A DNA stretch of 64,000 bases, taken from the IMG/VR virus record IMGVR_UViG_3300035663_000005, positions 1 through 64,000 of that record; one strand, written 5' to 3'. This stretch comes from a virus. Below are positions 26,377 through 34,140 of the stretch, in pieces; position 1 is the first letter of the stretch, and each line of letters begins with the position of its first letter. Below the pieces are notes generated by a model. The model had not been told where the DNA came from. It ran no database searches and was given only the letters and a program-made list of their open reading frames with translations. Position numbers and translations under genes: made by a program.

Positions 26377-26849
26377 TTTCGGAGATTTAAATAAGTTGGT
26401 TGAGGATTCATTAAAATTTCAGCAAATTGTTGTACCATATCTTCTACAGTTTCAGGATGCAAAACTCGCAAATTTTCTAGAGTTCTCATTATTCTTTTGT
26501 CATCTTCAGCCCAATGAGAAAATCCCAAGTATCCGTAATCTTTGCCCCTGCCACCACCAATAATATTTACAGGAATATTTTCATGGCTTAGATAATTTCG
26601 TATCATCTCAAAAGGTCTGTAGATTGCAAACGGGCTAATGGAGTATACTAACGGAATCTTTCCATCCATAGCCAGCCCTATAGCCATACCCATCATAGCC
26701 ATTTCGGACGATCCAACATTATAAAACCTGTCCTTGTAATCATCTCGGATTTTGTCCCACAACCCGTAACCCAAATCTCCTGTTATCAGGTAAATTTTTG
26801 AGTTTGCTGCCATCGCACCATGAAGAAGTTCAGCAAATTGCTTTCTCAT
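26373..26849 (-). CDS. Transketolase-like, C-terminal (pyrimidine-binding) subunit
   Basis: A 158-residue protein. YLITGDLGYGLW, FYNVGSSEMAMMGMAIGLAM, GKIPLVYSISPFAIYRPFEM and NIIGGGRGKDYGYLGFSHWA match the pyrimidine domain of split transketolases; the Glu in GSSEMAMM is the TPP-activating acid. It is shorter than usual (about 300 aa): the third transketolase domain is missing. ATGA-coupled to the TPP subunit at 26846. Confidence 0.85.
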   Translation of the reverse strand: MRKQFAELLHGAMAANSKIYLITGDLGYGLWDKIRDDYKDRFYNVGSSEMAMMGMAIGLAMDGKIPLVYSISPFAIYRPFEMIRNYLSHENIPVNIIGGGRGKDYGYLGFSHWAEDDKRIMRTLENLRVLHPETVEDMVQQFAEILMNPQPTYLNLRK

Positions 26850-27466
26850 TTTAACATCTCCAATGCTTGCTTGTAATCGGATTCTTTCATAACATGATAG
26901 TGTGCATTCAGTCCCTTCAGAAAGGGAAACTGTTCAACTGTGGTATAGTGTATCTTAACTTCTGGAAGGAATGCTTTCAACCTCTCTGTTAGGTATTGCT
27001 GATCCACCTCCATGTAAGCAGCATAACCATTCACATTAACATGAACCTCAATATTTTTAATGTTCTGCTCACGAATTGTTTTCAAAGCCTCCCACACGCT
27101 ACCCTCGGCACACTCTCCATCACTCACAAGAACCCAAACCTTTCTCTTTGGATTGGCTACGGCTCTTCCTAATGCAATTGTGATGCCCAAGCCAAGACTT
27201 CCCGTTGAGCAGTAGATTTGATTAGCCTCGTCACGATGTGGATGTCCACCGTGCTTCAAAAACATCTCTTCGGCATTTATACCACGGTGCTTCTGTAGGC
27301 AAGCATATAAAGCAACGGCAGCATGTCCCGAAGACAAGATGAAAATGTCATCCTTGCCCATGTTGCCATACATTTGATCTATAATATCAACAGATGAGAA
27401 GTAACTACCTAAATGACCTAGTTTATGCTTAAATGCTATATCCAATATGATTTTCTTCAGATTCAT
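26846..27466 (-). CDS. Transketolase-like, N-terminal (TPP-binding) subunit
   Basis: A 206-residue protein. KHKLGHLGSYFSSVDIID, IFILSSGHAAVALYACL, GHPHRDEANQIYCSTGSLG, LGITIALGRAVAN and VSDGECAEGSVWEA (GDGxxxxG-type TPP/Mg motif, here SDGE) are transketolase landmarks. With the next gene it makes a heterodimer. In a sugar cluster it would transfer a two-carbon unit, giving a branched or chain-extended sugar, rather than serve the pentose pathway; this is inference. Confidence 0.87.
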   Translation of the reverse strand: MNLKKIILDIAFKHKLGHLGSYFSSVDIIDQMYGNMGKDDIFILSSGHAAVALYACLQKHRGINAEEMFLKHGGHPHRDEANQIYCSTGSLGLGITIALGRAVANPKRKVWVLVSDGECAEGSVWEALKTIREQNIKNIEVHVNVNGYAAYMEVDQQYLTERLKAFLPEVKIHYTTVEQFPFLKGLNAHYHVMKESDYKQALEMLK

Positions 27467-27470
27467 ATTA

Positions 27471-28421
27471 TTACCAAATAAAATTATTACTGTAGTATTT
27501 GACTATTCTAGGAAGTTCTTCATCAAACTTTTTGACAGGATTCCATCCTAGTTTTCTAAGTTTAGAATCATCTAGAGCGTATCGGACATCTTGTCCAGGT
27601 CTGCTATAAGAAAAGTCTATGTAATCCGAATATTGGTCTTCTCTAATACCCAAACCCTGTAAAATCTTCGCAACAGTTTCCATATTTGATTGTTCAAATC
27701 CGCCGCAAATATTGTATATTTCATTCTTGGTTTCTGATTCAATTATGGTGATGATGGCTCTAGCAGTATCTTCAGCATGTAACCAATTTCGTATTGGAGT
27801 TCCATTGTTGTGTAGAGGAATCTTTCTTCCCAAATGCAAATACTTACAAACCTTAGGTATAAGTTTTTCAACATACTGACCTATACCATAATTATTCGTA
27901 GGTCTAACTATTACATACGGAATCTTGTAAGTTCTTGCCCAAGCCAACACCAACATGTCGGCGGCCGCTTTAGTGGCTGAGTATGGATTTGATGGCTTAA
28001 GTAAATCTTGTTCAGTATGTGCACCATCTGCAATATCTCCGTAAACTTCATCTGTGCTGAAGTGTAAAAAGGTCGGAGTTTTTCCATTCTCTTGCCGATA
28101 GTTCTTAATCAACTCAAGTATGTTGTGAACTCCATTGATGTTTGAACTTACAAAATCATCACTATTGCTTATGGAATTCCCAACATGAGTTTCTGCGGCG
28201 ATGTTTATAATGTAGTCGCAGTCATAAAGAAACTTAAGATCATTAATGTCAGATTGAACGAACGAAAAATTTGGATATTCCAAAAATTCTGTTAAAAGAT
28301 CATCGTTAGCAGCGTAAGTGATTTTATCAACTCCTTTAACCCACCATCCCTTCTCTAGGCATAGTCTAGTCACATAAGAACCTATAAATCCTAAGCATCC
28401 TGTTACATAAACAACTTTCAT
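27471..28421 (-). CDS. NDP-glucose 4,6-dehydratase-like SDR
   Basis: A 316-residue SDR. VYVTGCLGFIGSYVTRLCLE is the NAD site; NIAAETHVGNSISN, FLHFSTDEVYGDI (STDEVYG, as in RmlB), YSATKAAADMLVLAWA (YxxxK) and VIVRPTNNYGIGQ with RNWLHAEDTARAI follow the dTDP-glucose dehydratase pattern; the TDE triad gives 4-keto-6-deoxy sugars. Its product suits the RfbH-like 3-dehydrase encoded next. Confidence 0.87.
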   Translation of the reverse strand: MKVVYVTGCLGFIGSYVTRLCLEKGWWVKGVDKITYAANDDLLTEFLEYPNFSFVQSDINDLKFLYDCDYIINIAAETHVGNSISNSDDFVSSNINGVHNILELIKNYRQENGKTPTFLHFSTDEVYGDIADGAHTEQDLLKPSNPYSATKAAADMLVLAWARTYKIPYVIVRPTNNYGIGQYVEKLIPKVCKYLHLGRKIPLHNNGTPIRNWLHAEDTARAIITIIESETKNEIYNICGGFEQSNMETVAKILQGLGIREDQYSDYIDFSYSRPGQDVRYALDDSKLRKLGWNPVKKFDEELPRIVKYYSNNFIW

Positions 28422-28452
28422 ATTTGCCTCAATTCTACTTCTGTCATATGAT

Positions 28453-29790
28453 TTATTGATTAATAATAGACAAACGAACTCTTTTTTTAGTCATAAAGTC
28501 ATTCAAAGTTGATTCAATGTAATCTAATTGTTCATCTGTTATGACTGGACTGGTTCCCAAGAAGAAGGTATCGGTTGTAACCTTTCTTGCATTAGGATAA
28601 TCTTTAACTACTCGCTCGGTATCCATCAGCCCTTCATACGCAGGCTGCAACATGATGTTGCCTGCAAAATACGGTCTAGTTTGAATCTTATTCTCTTCAA
28701 AGTAGTCAACAATATCCTTACGCTTGAATGGACATCCATCTTTCAAGGTTACTGCAAATGCAAACCAAGCAGGATCAGAATTTTCGGTTGCTTTTGGAAT
28801 GATGAAATGCTCTTCATACTTGGAGAACATTTTGCACAGTCTAGCATGGTTATGCTTTCGTATTTCAATAATCTTGGGTAATCTCTTAACCTGAACAAGA
28901 CCCATAGCAGCCTGTTGATCTGTAGGCTTCAGATTATAGCCTATCTCATCGTACACATATTTGTGGTCAAAAATCTCATTCGGTAGAGCAGGAAGCCAAT
29001 TTGAAAATCTCTTCTTGCAACTGCCGTTCTTCAGGAAATTCGCCTGCTTTCCTACGCAATAGCAACCTCTTCCCCACTCACGGAAACTTCTAGCAACAAT
29101 CTCTTGTTCCTTGGTGCGAGTTGCAACAAACCCACCTTCTCCCATAGTAATATGATGAGCAGGATAGAATGAACATGAAGCAAACTCACCAAAACTACCT
29201 AGAGATTTTCCTCCATAGGTTGATCCTAAAGCATCACAACAGTCTTCAAGTAAAACAAGATTGTATCGGTTAACAATCTCCATCAATCTATCCATGTTTG
29301 GAGGATTACCTAGAACATGAGCAAAAGTTATGATACGACACCCCTCCTTTGCTCGTTGTTCAACCTGATTCAAATTCAGATTCAAAGTATCCAAATCTAT
29401 ATCAACAAACACTGGCTCAAACCCGACTTGAAAAATTGGATTTATTGTAGTTGGGAATCCCGCGATGGGGGTTATTACTTTGGTTCCTTTTGGAAAATTG
29501 TTCAAACGCTTAGAGGTCATACACGACATCATTATCAAGTTTGAACTGCTTCCGCTGTTAGTTAAGATACCGTACTCTTTGCCCATCAGATTAGGGAACT
29601 GATGCTCAAAGCGAATACCGTTTGATCCTAAAACCAACCAGCCCTCAAGCAGAGTCTTTACCGATTCGGTGTATTCCTCCGTACCAAAATAAGGCCCTGC
29701 GTACTGAACCCAATCAACACCAGCCTTCCATTTCTTAGAAACTTGCTTTTCCTTAATGAAGTCTTCAACTGCTTTGAGTATGTGTTCCAT
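28453..29790 (-). CDS. rfbH: RfbH/E1-type 3-dehydrase, PMP-dependent
   Basis: A 445-residue DegT-family protein. At residues 208-220 it reads FYPAHHITMGEGG: the PLP-binding Lys of sugar aminotransferases is replaced by His, the hallmark of CDP-4-keto-6-deoxyglucose-3-dehydrase (RfbH, E1). GILTNSGSSSNLIMM, DCCDALGSTYGGKSLGSFG and the Cys cluster (CYCVGKQ, NGSCKKRF) that holds a [2Fe-2S] in E1 are also present. It makes 3,6-dideoxyhexoses with a reductase (E3) not seen here, so the host must supply one. Confidence 0.9.
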   Translation of the reverse strand: MEHILKAVEDFIKEKQVSKKWKAGVDWVQYAGPYFGTEEYTESVKTLLEGWLVLGSNGIRFEHQFPNLMGKEYGILTNSGSSSNLIMMSCMTSKRLNNFPKGTKVITPIAGFPTTINPIFQVGFEPVFVDIDLDTLNLNLNQVEQRAKEGCRIITFAHVLGNPPNMDRLMEIVNRYNLVLLEDCCDALGSTYGGKSLGSFGEFASCSFYPAHHITMGEGGFVATRTKEQEIVARSFREWGRGCYCVGKQANFLKNGSCKKRFSNWLPALPNEIFDHKYVYDEIGYNLKPTDQQAAMGLVQVKRLPKIIEIRKHNHARLCKMFSKYEEHFIIPKATENSDPAWFAFAVTLKDGCPFKRKDIVDYFEENKIQTRPYFAGNIMLQPAYEGLMDTERVVKDYPNARKVTTDTFFLGTSPVITDEQLDYIESTLNDFMTKKRVRLSIINQ

Positions 29791-29796
29791 AATGTA

Positions 29797-31359
29797 TTAG
29801 TGTATTCCAAATCCCCAATCATTCAAGTTGGGAATACTATATTTTGCCACACTTTCTTTGATAAACTTATACTTATAGTTAGTAGTTAAATCTTGATCTT
29901 TGTAAATATCAGAACGAACTTTTAATGGAAAAGAGAATTCTACAGGTTGCCAAGAAAAATTGTTAACAGATTTGTCGTACTCAGTATAATCAATAACATC
30001 TGCATTGAATCTATTCTTGTTAACATAGTCTTCAATTTTCCAGTAGTATTGCTTGACGGCAACAGCCTTTTTATCAATCCATTGCAAATGAGAAATGAAG
30101 ATGTTTGGAACCTGAATTGATAACTGATTCTTTGGTACAGGAATATGCTCAGAATGCATTTGACGATTCTTAAAAACTGCTCTATTTGAATAGGAGCCTA
30201 TACGATCAACCCAGTGTACTTGCCACTTTCCGTCTGTTCGTATTTGATTTTTGCCTACATATTGAATCCATTGGGTATAGAACAAAGTATCCTTATGGGC
30301 TTCAAGTATTCCTTTCAACTGCTCTTTTTTAATGTTGCCATCTATGTACTCATCTGAATCCAAGCAAATTATCTTGCTAGAGTATTTAAATGCTTCATCA
30401 AATAACATCTGTCTGGCATCAGACTCTATTGCCAACTTATCGTTGTCCCTGTCTATTTTTAAAATACTAACAATGTTATACTTGTTTGCATTTTCTTTTA
30501 GATACTGGTAAGTTCCGTCTGTACAACTATCCAATAAGAACACAAAAGCATCAGCATACTCCTTCCACACAGGAAGCATTTCTTTCAACAAGAACAGTTC
30601 ATCTCTAGTTCTAGTAATTTGCACTATCCAGCCATCATTAACCTTTGGTTCAATACTTTTAAAGCCATTTGCTTTTCGTGTTTCATAAATTGCTTGGTCA
30701 ACACTCGCACCCACTCGCATATTATGCTGCATCAATTCGTCTTGGTTTTCTGCCCACTTATGAACTATGGGGCGACGGTTAATGTGTCGTAGAACACCCA
30801 TCTGTTCAAACACTTCAGTCTGCTCGTTGTCACACCATTCAGACTTGTAATCTGGATGGTAGATGTATCCAAAGTGCTCGTACAGTTTTCTCCCAATAAC
30901 AGGTAGAGTGATTAGAGTCTTAAATCCGTCTGCTCCCTTTTGCTCTAGACGAGGATCATTGTTATAATTCAAAGATCCATTGGTATCGGGAAATTCTTTA
31001 GCCATATCTTCGGCTATGATATCGTCCCAACCATTTTCAACAGGCTCCATATCATCTGCTGTAGAAATCAAAATATCCCAAGGAGTGCTTGGAATATTTC
31101 GGTTTATTGCAGATATCTTCCCATTCTTCTCCCCGTAGAAATAAAGAACCGAGCACATATCAGTCTTAGGTAAGTTGTCCAAAAAGTGCTTGATTCTAGG
31201 ATTGTTTAGGAGTAGATCATCAGAATCCATGCTGATTACATAAGTGATCTTATGCTTACCTGATGCCTTTTCCATATAGGCACGAAGGTTGTTCATAAAC
31301 TTACCTGGTCTCTGACGAGTTGGGTACTTTAAAAGAAGATGCTTCTTATCGCTTTGCAT
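29797..31359 (-). CDS. Two-domain glycosyltransferase
   Basis: A 520-residue protein. I chose the ATG at 31359 (MQSDKKHLLLKYPTRQRPGK); the ORF extends to 31389 inside the upstream gene. Residues 1-230 (YPTRQRPGKFMNNL, ISMDSDDLLLNNP) are homologous to the whole of the 31944-32633 protein. Residues 240-520 are a second GT2-like domain with FVFLLDSCTDGTYQYL, ICLDSDEYIDG, VHWVDRIGSYSNRAVFK. Two DxD-type sites suggest two transfer steps. No membrane segments. Confidence 0.8.
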   Translation of the reverse strand: MQSDKKHLLLKYPTRQRPGKFMNNLRAYMEKASGKHKITYVISMDSDDLLLNNPRIKHFLDNLPKTDMCSVLYFYGEKNGKISAINRNIPSTPWDILISTADDMEPVENGWDDIIAEDMAKEFPDTNGSLNYNNDPRLEQKGADGFKTLITLPVIGRKLYEHFGYIYHPDYKSEWCDNEQTEVFEQMGVLRHINRRPIVHKWAENQDELMQHNMRVGASVDQAIYETRKANGFKSIEPKVNDGWIVQITRTRDELFLLKEMLPVWKEYADAFVFLLDSCTDGTYQYLKENANKYNIVSILKIDRDNDKLAIESDARQMLFDEAFKYSSKIICLDSDEYIDGNIKKEQLKGILEAHKDTLFYTQWIQYVGKNQIRTDGKWQVHWVDRIGSYSNRAVFKNRQMHSEHIPVPKNQLSIQVPNIFISHLQWIDKKAVAVKQYYWKIEDYVNKNRFNADVIDYTEYDKSVNNFSWQPVEFSFPLKVRSDIYKDQDLTTNYKYKFIKESVAKYSIPNLNDWGFGIH

Positions 31360-31960
31360 ATTGTATACTTTCCGATGTTCTGTCATCATATTGATAGTAG
31401 TGAAGCACTTTATCTAGGTGAGTTTCGCTTGTAACAAACGGATACATTCGTGAACACCAATCAATATCCTCTCCGTATGAAACTGCTCGGAACGGAATGT
31501 TTTTGGCAATCTTGCTTGCCCACACGCACATATGATATGGAGGACGCTTAATATCTCCTAGTGTTCCATCAGGATTGTGCTTAAGTCCTTCGTGAGGATT
31601 TCCCATACGGAAATCAACCTTGAACTCCTTACCATTTACCGTGCAATGCTGTTCAAAGGTAATCACATCCGCAGGGTTATTTCTCAAGGTTTCAATTAAA
31701 GTTGAGATATAATCTTCAGATACGGCATCATCATCATCCAAGAAAGCAACCCACTTACCTCTAGCAGATTGAATCAAAGCCTGACGCTTTTCTCCGATGC
31801 TCATGCTCTTATTGTCTACAAGAGTTAAAACCTCAACGCAGGTCTCATTTCCAATTTGTTCCAACAAACGATTGTAAGTTGGAATCAGACACTTCTCAAG
31901 ACGAGAAGGAATAGAAAGAATCAGAACACTTAGTAAAATTTGATTAGGAGGCGTTGGCAT
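31346..31960 (-). CDS. GT2-family glycosyltransferase
   Basis: A 204-residue protein. SVLILSIPSRLEKCLIPTYN, EVLTLVDNKSMSIGEKRQAL and WVAFLDDDDAVSEDYIS (DDDD metal site) define a short GT2 nucleotide-sugar domain. It overlaps the neighbours by 14 and 17 nt. C-terminal VDFRMGNPHEGLK and FRAVSYGEDIDWCSRM (GEDIDW, the ED catalytic base region) complete it. Cytosolic. Confidence 0.85.
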   Translation of the reverse strand: MPTPPNQILLSVLILSIPSRLEKCLIPTYNRLLEQIGNETCVEVLTLVDNKSMSIGEKRQALIQSARGKWVAFLDDDDAVSEDYISTLIETLRNNPADVITFEQHCTVNGKEFKVDFRMGNPHEGLKHNPDGTLGDIKRPPYHMCVWASKIAKNIPFRAVSYGEDIDWCSRMYPFVTSETHLDKVLHYYQYDDRTSESIQYAKR

Positions 31961-32633
31961 CTTGAGTTAAACCGAAACCGGCTTCCTTTCTTCTATTATA
32001 AACTGCGTTATCATGGGCGTACAGTTCTCGGTTCTCGTTACGCATATACAACGCATCTATTCCAATCTCTATCCAAAAGTGGCGAATGATAACGCGGTCA
32101 ATATAAGTTGCTTTTCTTAGAATTCTGCTGACATCAGTAAACTCATTGTCAGGAAACACACTGATGTATTCAGGATTGTAGATATAACCAAATCTTTCAA
32201 AATACTTCTTACCAAAGATGCAAAGAGTATTTAATCTCTCGCCCTGCTTGCCGTCATTGTAATGTAGAACACCATCACCATCAGGATAGTAGGTCTGCAT
32301 ATCCTGCATGATAATATCATCGTATCCATGAATCTGAGGAATCATATCGTCTGATGCAAGCAACATTACATCATAATCGCCTGCGTGTTCTAAATCAGCA
32401 TTAATGGCTTCTATCTTGGTTTTTGAATTGCCCCAAAATGCTTTAACCAAATCGCCTTGCTTGGCAATCCAGTTACGCATACCAGGATTGTTCATAGTGA
32501 CATCATCAAGATCAAACGAGCATAAAAACCTAACATCGTGCTTACCGGATGCCATATTCTTATAGAGATTAAATACCTCCATGAACTTAGCCGGACGCGA
32601 TCTGCTTGGTAACTTAATCAGAAGTTTCGCCAT
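31944..32633 (-). CDS. GT-A-like glycosyltransferase
   Basis: A 229-residue protein. [37 protein letters not shown] (DLDD), VMLLASDDMIPQIHGYDDII and YFERFGYIYNPEYISVFPDN are shared with the N-terminal half of the 29797-31359 enzyme. First gene of the island next to the uvsX operon, which it overlaps through the 32614-32913 gene (20 nt). Confidence 0.75.
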   Translation of the reverse strand: MAKLLIKLPSRSRPAKFMEVFNLYKNMASGKHDVRFLCSFDLDDVTMNNPGMRNWIAKQGDLVKAFWGNSKTKIEAINADLEHAGDYDVMLLASDDMIPQIHGYDDIIMQDMQTYYPDGDGVLHYNDGKQGERLNTLCIFGKKYFERFGYIYNPEYISVFPDNEFTDVSRILRKATYIDRVIIRHFWIEIGIDALYMRNENRELYAHDNAVYNRRKEAGFGLTQDANAS

Positions 32634-32913
32634 GTAGTTCCGCCTCTTCTTTAAACTCTTCTATAGTACAACGATTTACAAGCACAGGAGTTCCTTCTCC
32701 AAGATACCCACCAAGTGTATTCACTTCCAACCACTCGTAAGCATCAACCACATCCATACCCTGTGCCACTAAAATGTCTAGACACTTTTCGTAATCATAG
32801 ACAGCCACAGGCATGGTCTGCCCAAACTTACGCAGGTTGCCTAAGAACGCGGCTTCAAACTCAGGATAGACGATTATCTCATCATTCCGCTTCAACGGTT
32901 TCCGAGGTTTCAT
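32614..32913 (-). CDS. Small conserved phage protein
   Basis: A 99-residue protein; the ATG at 32913 ([20 protein letters not shown]) is preferred over an ATG inside uvsX at 32943. [40 protein letters not shown] and [12 protein letters not shown] follow a common small phage family (VAVYDxxKCxxIL) without known role. It overlaps the 3' end of uvsX, so it is probably translated with it. Confidence 0.75.
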   Translation of the reverse strand: MKPRKPLKRNDEIIVYPEFEAAFLGNLRKFGQTMPVAVYDYEKCLDILVAQGMDVVDAYEWLEVNTLGGYLGEGTPVLVNRCTIEEFKEEAELHGETSD

Positions 32914-33946
32914 TGGTGTTTGCTCCTTCCTGGTCAGAGCCATACTTGAACTCTTTGGCTGCTGCTGTTTCCAAAGCCTTCATCACTTCTTCGGTGAAAT
33001 ACTTGGTTGGATTCTTCACAATCTGGCTTTCGAAGGCGGTTGTGCCGTTTGGCAATTCAATCTTGGTGGAAACCTTCTTGAACACTCCCTGCTTCAGAGC
33101 AAGGTCAACCAAACCGTAGTATCGGTCAAGTCCCTTATCAAAGGTTAGAAGAACATCAATCATCTTATTCTCTCGGGTAAGACGACCCTTGTAGAGTTTG
33201 CAATGAACAATATTGCCAACCACTTCGTCATCCACCTTGTGCTTCTTCTTGGAAAGATACACGATGGTTGAAGCCGCATACTTAAGTCCTGTGCCACCAC
33301 CCATCTCCTTGGTTGGCACATACGCACCCACTACCTCGTAGGTGTGATTGGTGACAATCATAGGAATGTTATGCAGACCCAACTTCAAGGTAAGCACACG
33401 GAACGCACCCTTGATAACCTGAGCGCGAGTCATGTCTCGCACTTCCTTGCCTTCCAAGGTATCGTTGGTTTCCTTAGAAGTGCTCAACATTCCGAGCGAG
33501 TCCAACACCACAAAGAACGGCTTACGCTTCTTCTCGTCCAACTTACCGTAGTTGTCGATGATTTGCAGCAACTGATGACGGAACTGCTCCACGGTTGCCA
33601 CAGGGAATACGGCAACGCGATTCGGGTCAAGTCCGCGTGACTTAATCATATCGCTAGTTACAGCCTGTTCGGAGTCAAAGTAAAGAATCGCTCCTTCAGG
33701 ATTATCGTTCAAGAACTGTGCGGCGATACCCAAAGCAAAATAAGTCTTGCCTGTGGCAGACTCGCCTGCGATACCTAGAATCTTGTTGTTGGCAATACCG
33801 CCAGTCAGAGAGCCTGACAGAAGAGCGTTGAAAGAATACGAGCCAGTATCCACAAAGCCCGTGATATCTCCTTCAACTCCATCTTCGGCTAGCGAAGCAA
33901 ACTCATTACCTGATGCACGAATCATACTCTTTAAAAAGTCACTCAT
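32882..33946 (-). CDS. uvsX: RecA-like recombinase UvsX
   Basis: A 354-residue strand-exchange protein. Walker A GESATGKT at 61-68, [13 protein letters not shown], Walker [12 protein letters not shown], and [20 protein letters not shown] with [15 protein letters not shown] (L2-like region) follow T4 UvsX. An acidic tail ([10 protein letters not shown]) is typical. Functions in recombination-dependent replication and repair. Preceded by a near-perfect sigma70-like promoter and an SD (GGAG). Confidence 0.95.
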   Translation of the reverse strand: MSDFLKSMIRASGNEFASLAEDGVEGDITGFVDTGSYSFNALLSGSLTGGIANNKILGIAGESATGKTYFALGIAAQFLNDNPEGAILYFDSEQAVTSDMIKSRGLDPNRVAVFPVATVEQFRHQLLQIIDNYGKLDEKKRKPFFVVLDSLGMLSTSKETNDTLEGKEVRDMTRAQVIKGAFRVLTLKLGLHNIPMIVTNHTYEVVGAYVPTKEMGGGTGLKYAASTIVYLSKKKHKVDDEVVGNIVHCKLYKGRLTRENKMIDVLLTFDKGLDRYYGLVDLALKQGVFKKVSTKIELPNGTTAFESQIVKNPTKYFTEEVMKALETAAAKEFKYGSDQEGANTNETSETVEAE

Positions 33947-33966
33947 TGTGTATTCTCCATTGTGTT

Positions 33967-33995
33967 ATTGTATCACACTTTTTGTTTCCAGTCAA
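33967..33995 (-). promoter_or_regulatory. Sigma70-like promoter of uvsX
   Basis: TTGACT, 17 nt, TACAAT on the minus strand, 20 nt before the uvsX ATG with SD ATGGAGAA between. It overlaps the 3' end of the small membrane ORF upstream. Confidence 0.8.
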
Positions 33996-34140
33996 GTCTT
34001 TTAAGAGCGTCCCTCACTCTTTTCCGTTTTTCTCGTAGTTCATGTTCATGGTATCGTTTATCTTTAATGTGTTCGGTTATTATGTGAAAAACCACTAATA
34101 TTGTAAAACATAAACTAGTTATAAAAATTATTCCATTCAT
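33973..34140 (-). CDS. Small single-pass membrane protein
   Basis: A 55-residue ORF. MNGIIFITSLCFTILVVFHI is one transmembrane helix (residues 4-21), followed by a highly charged tail (EHIKDKRYHEHELREKRKR, then VRDALKRLDWKQ). It starts at the polymerase stop (an earlier in-frame ATG at 34146 overlaps it). Location between gene 43 and uvsX and the charge pattern argue for a real gene. Perhaps a membrane-associated accessory of replication or host takeover; function unknown. Confidence 0.65.
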   Translation of the reverse strand: MNGIIFITSLCFTILVVFHIITEHIKDKRYHEHELREKRKRVRDALKRLDWKQKV

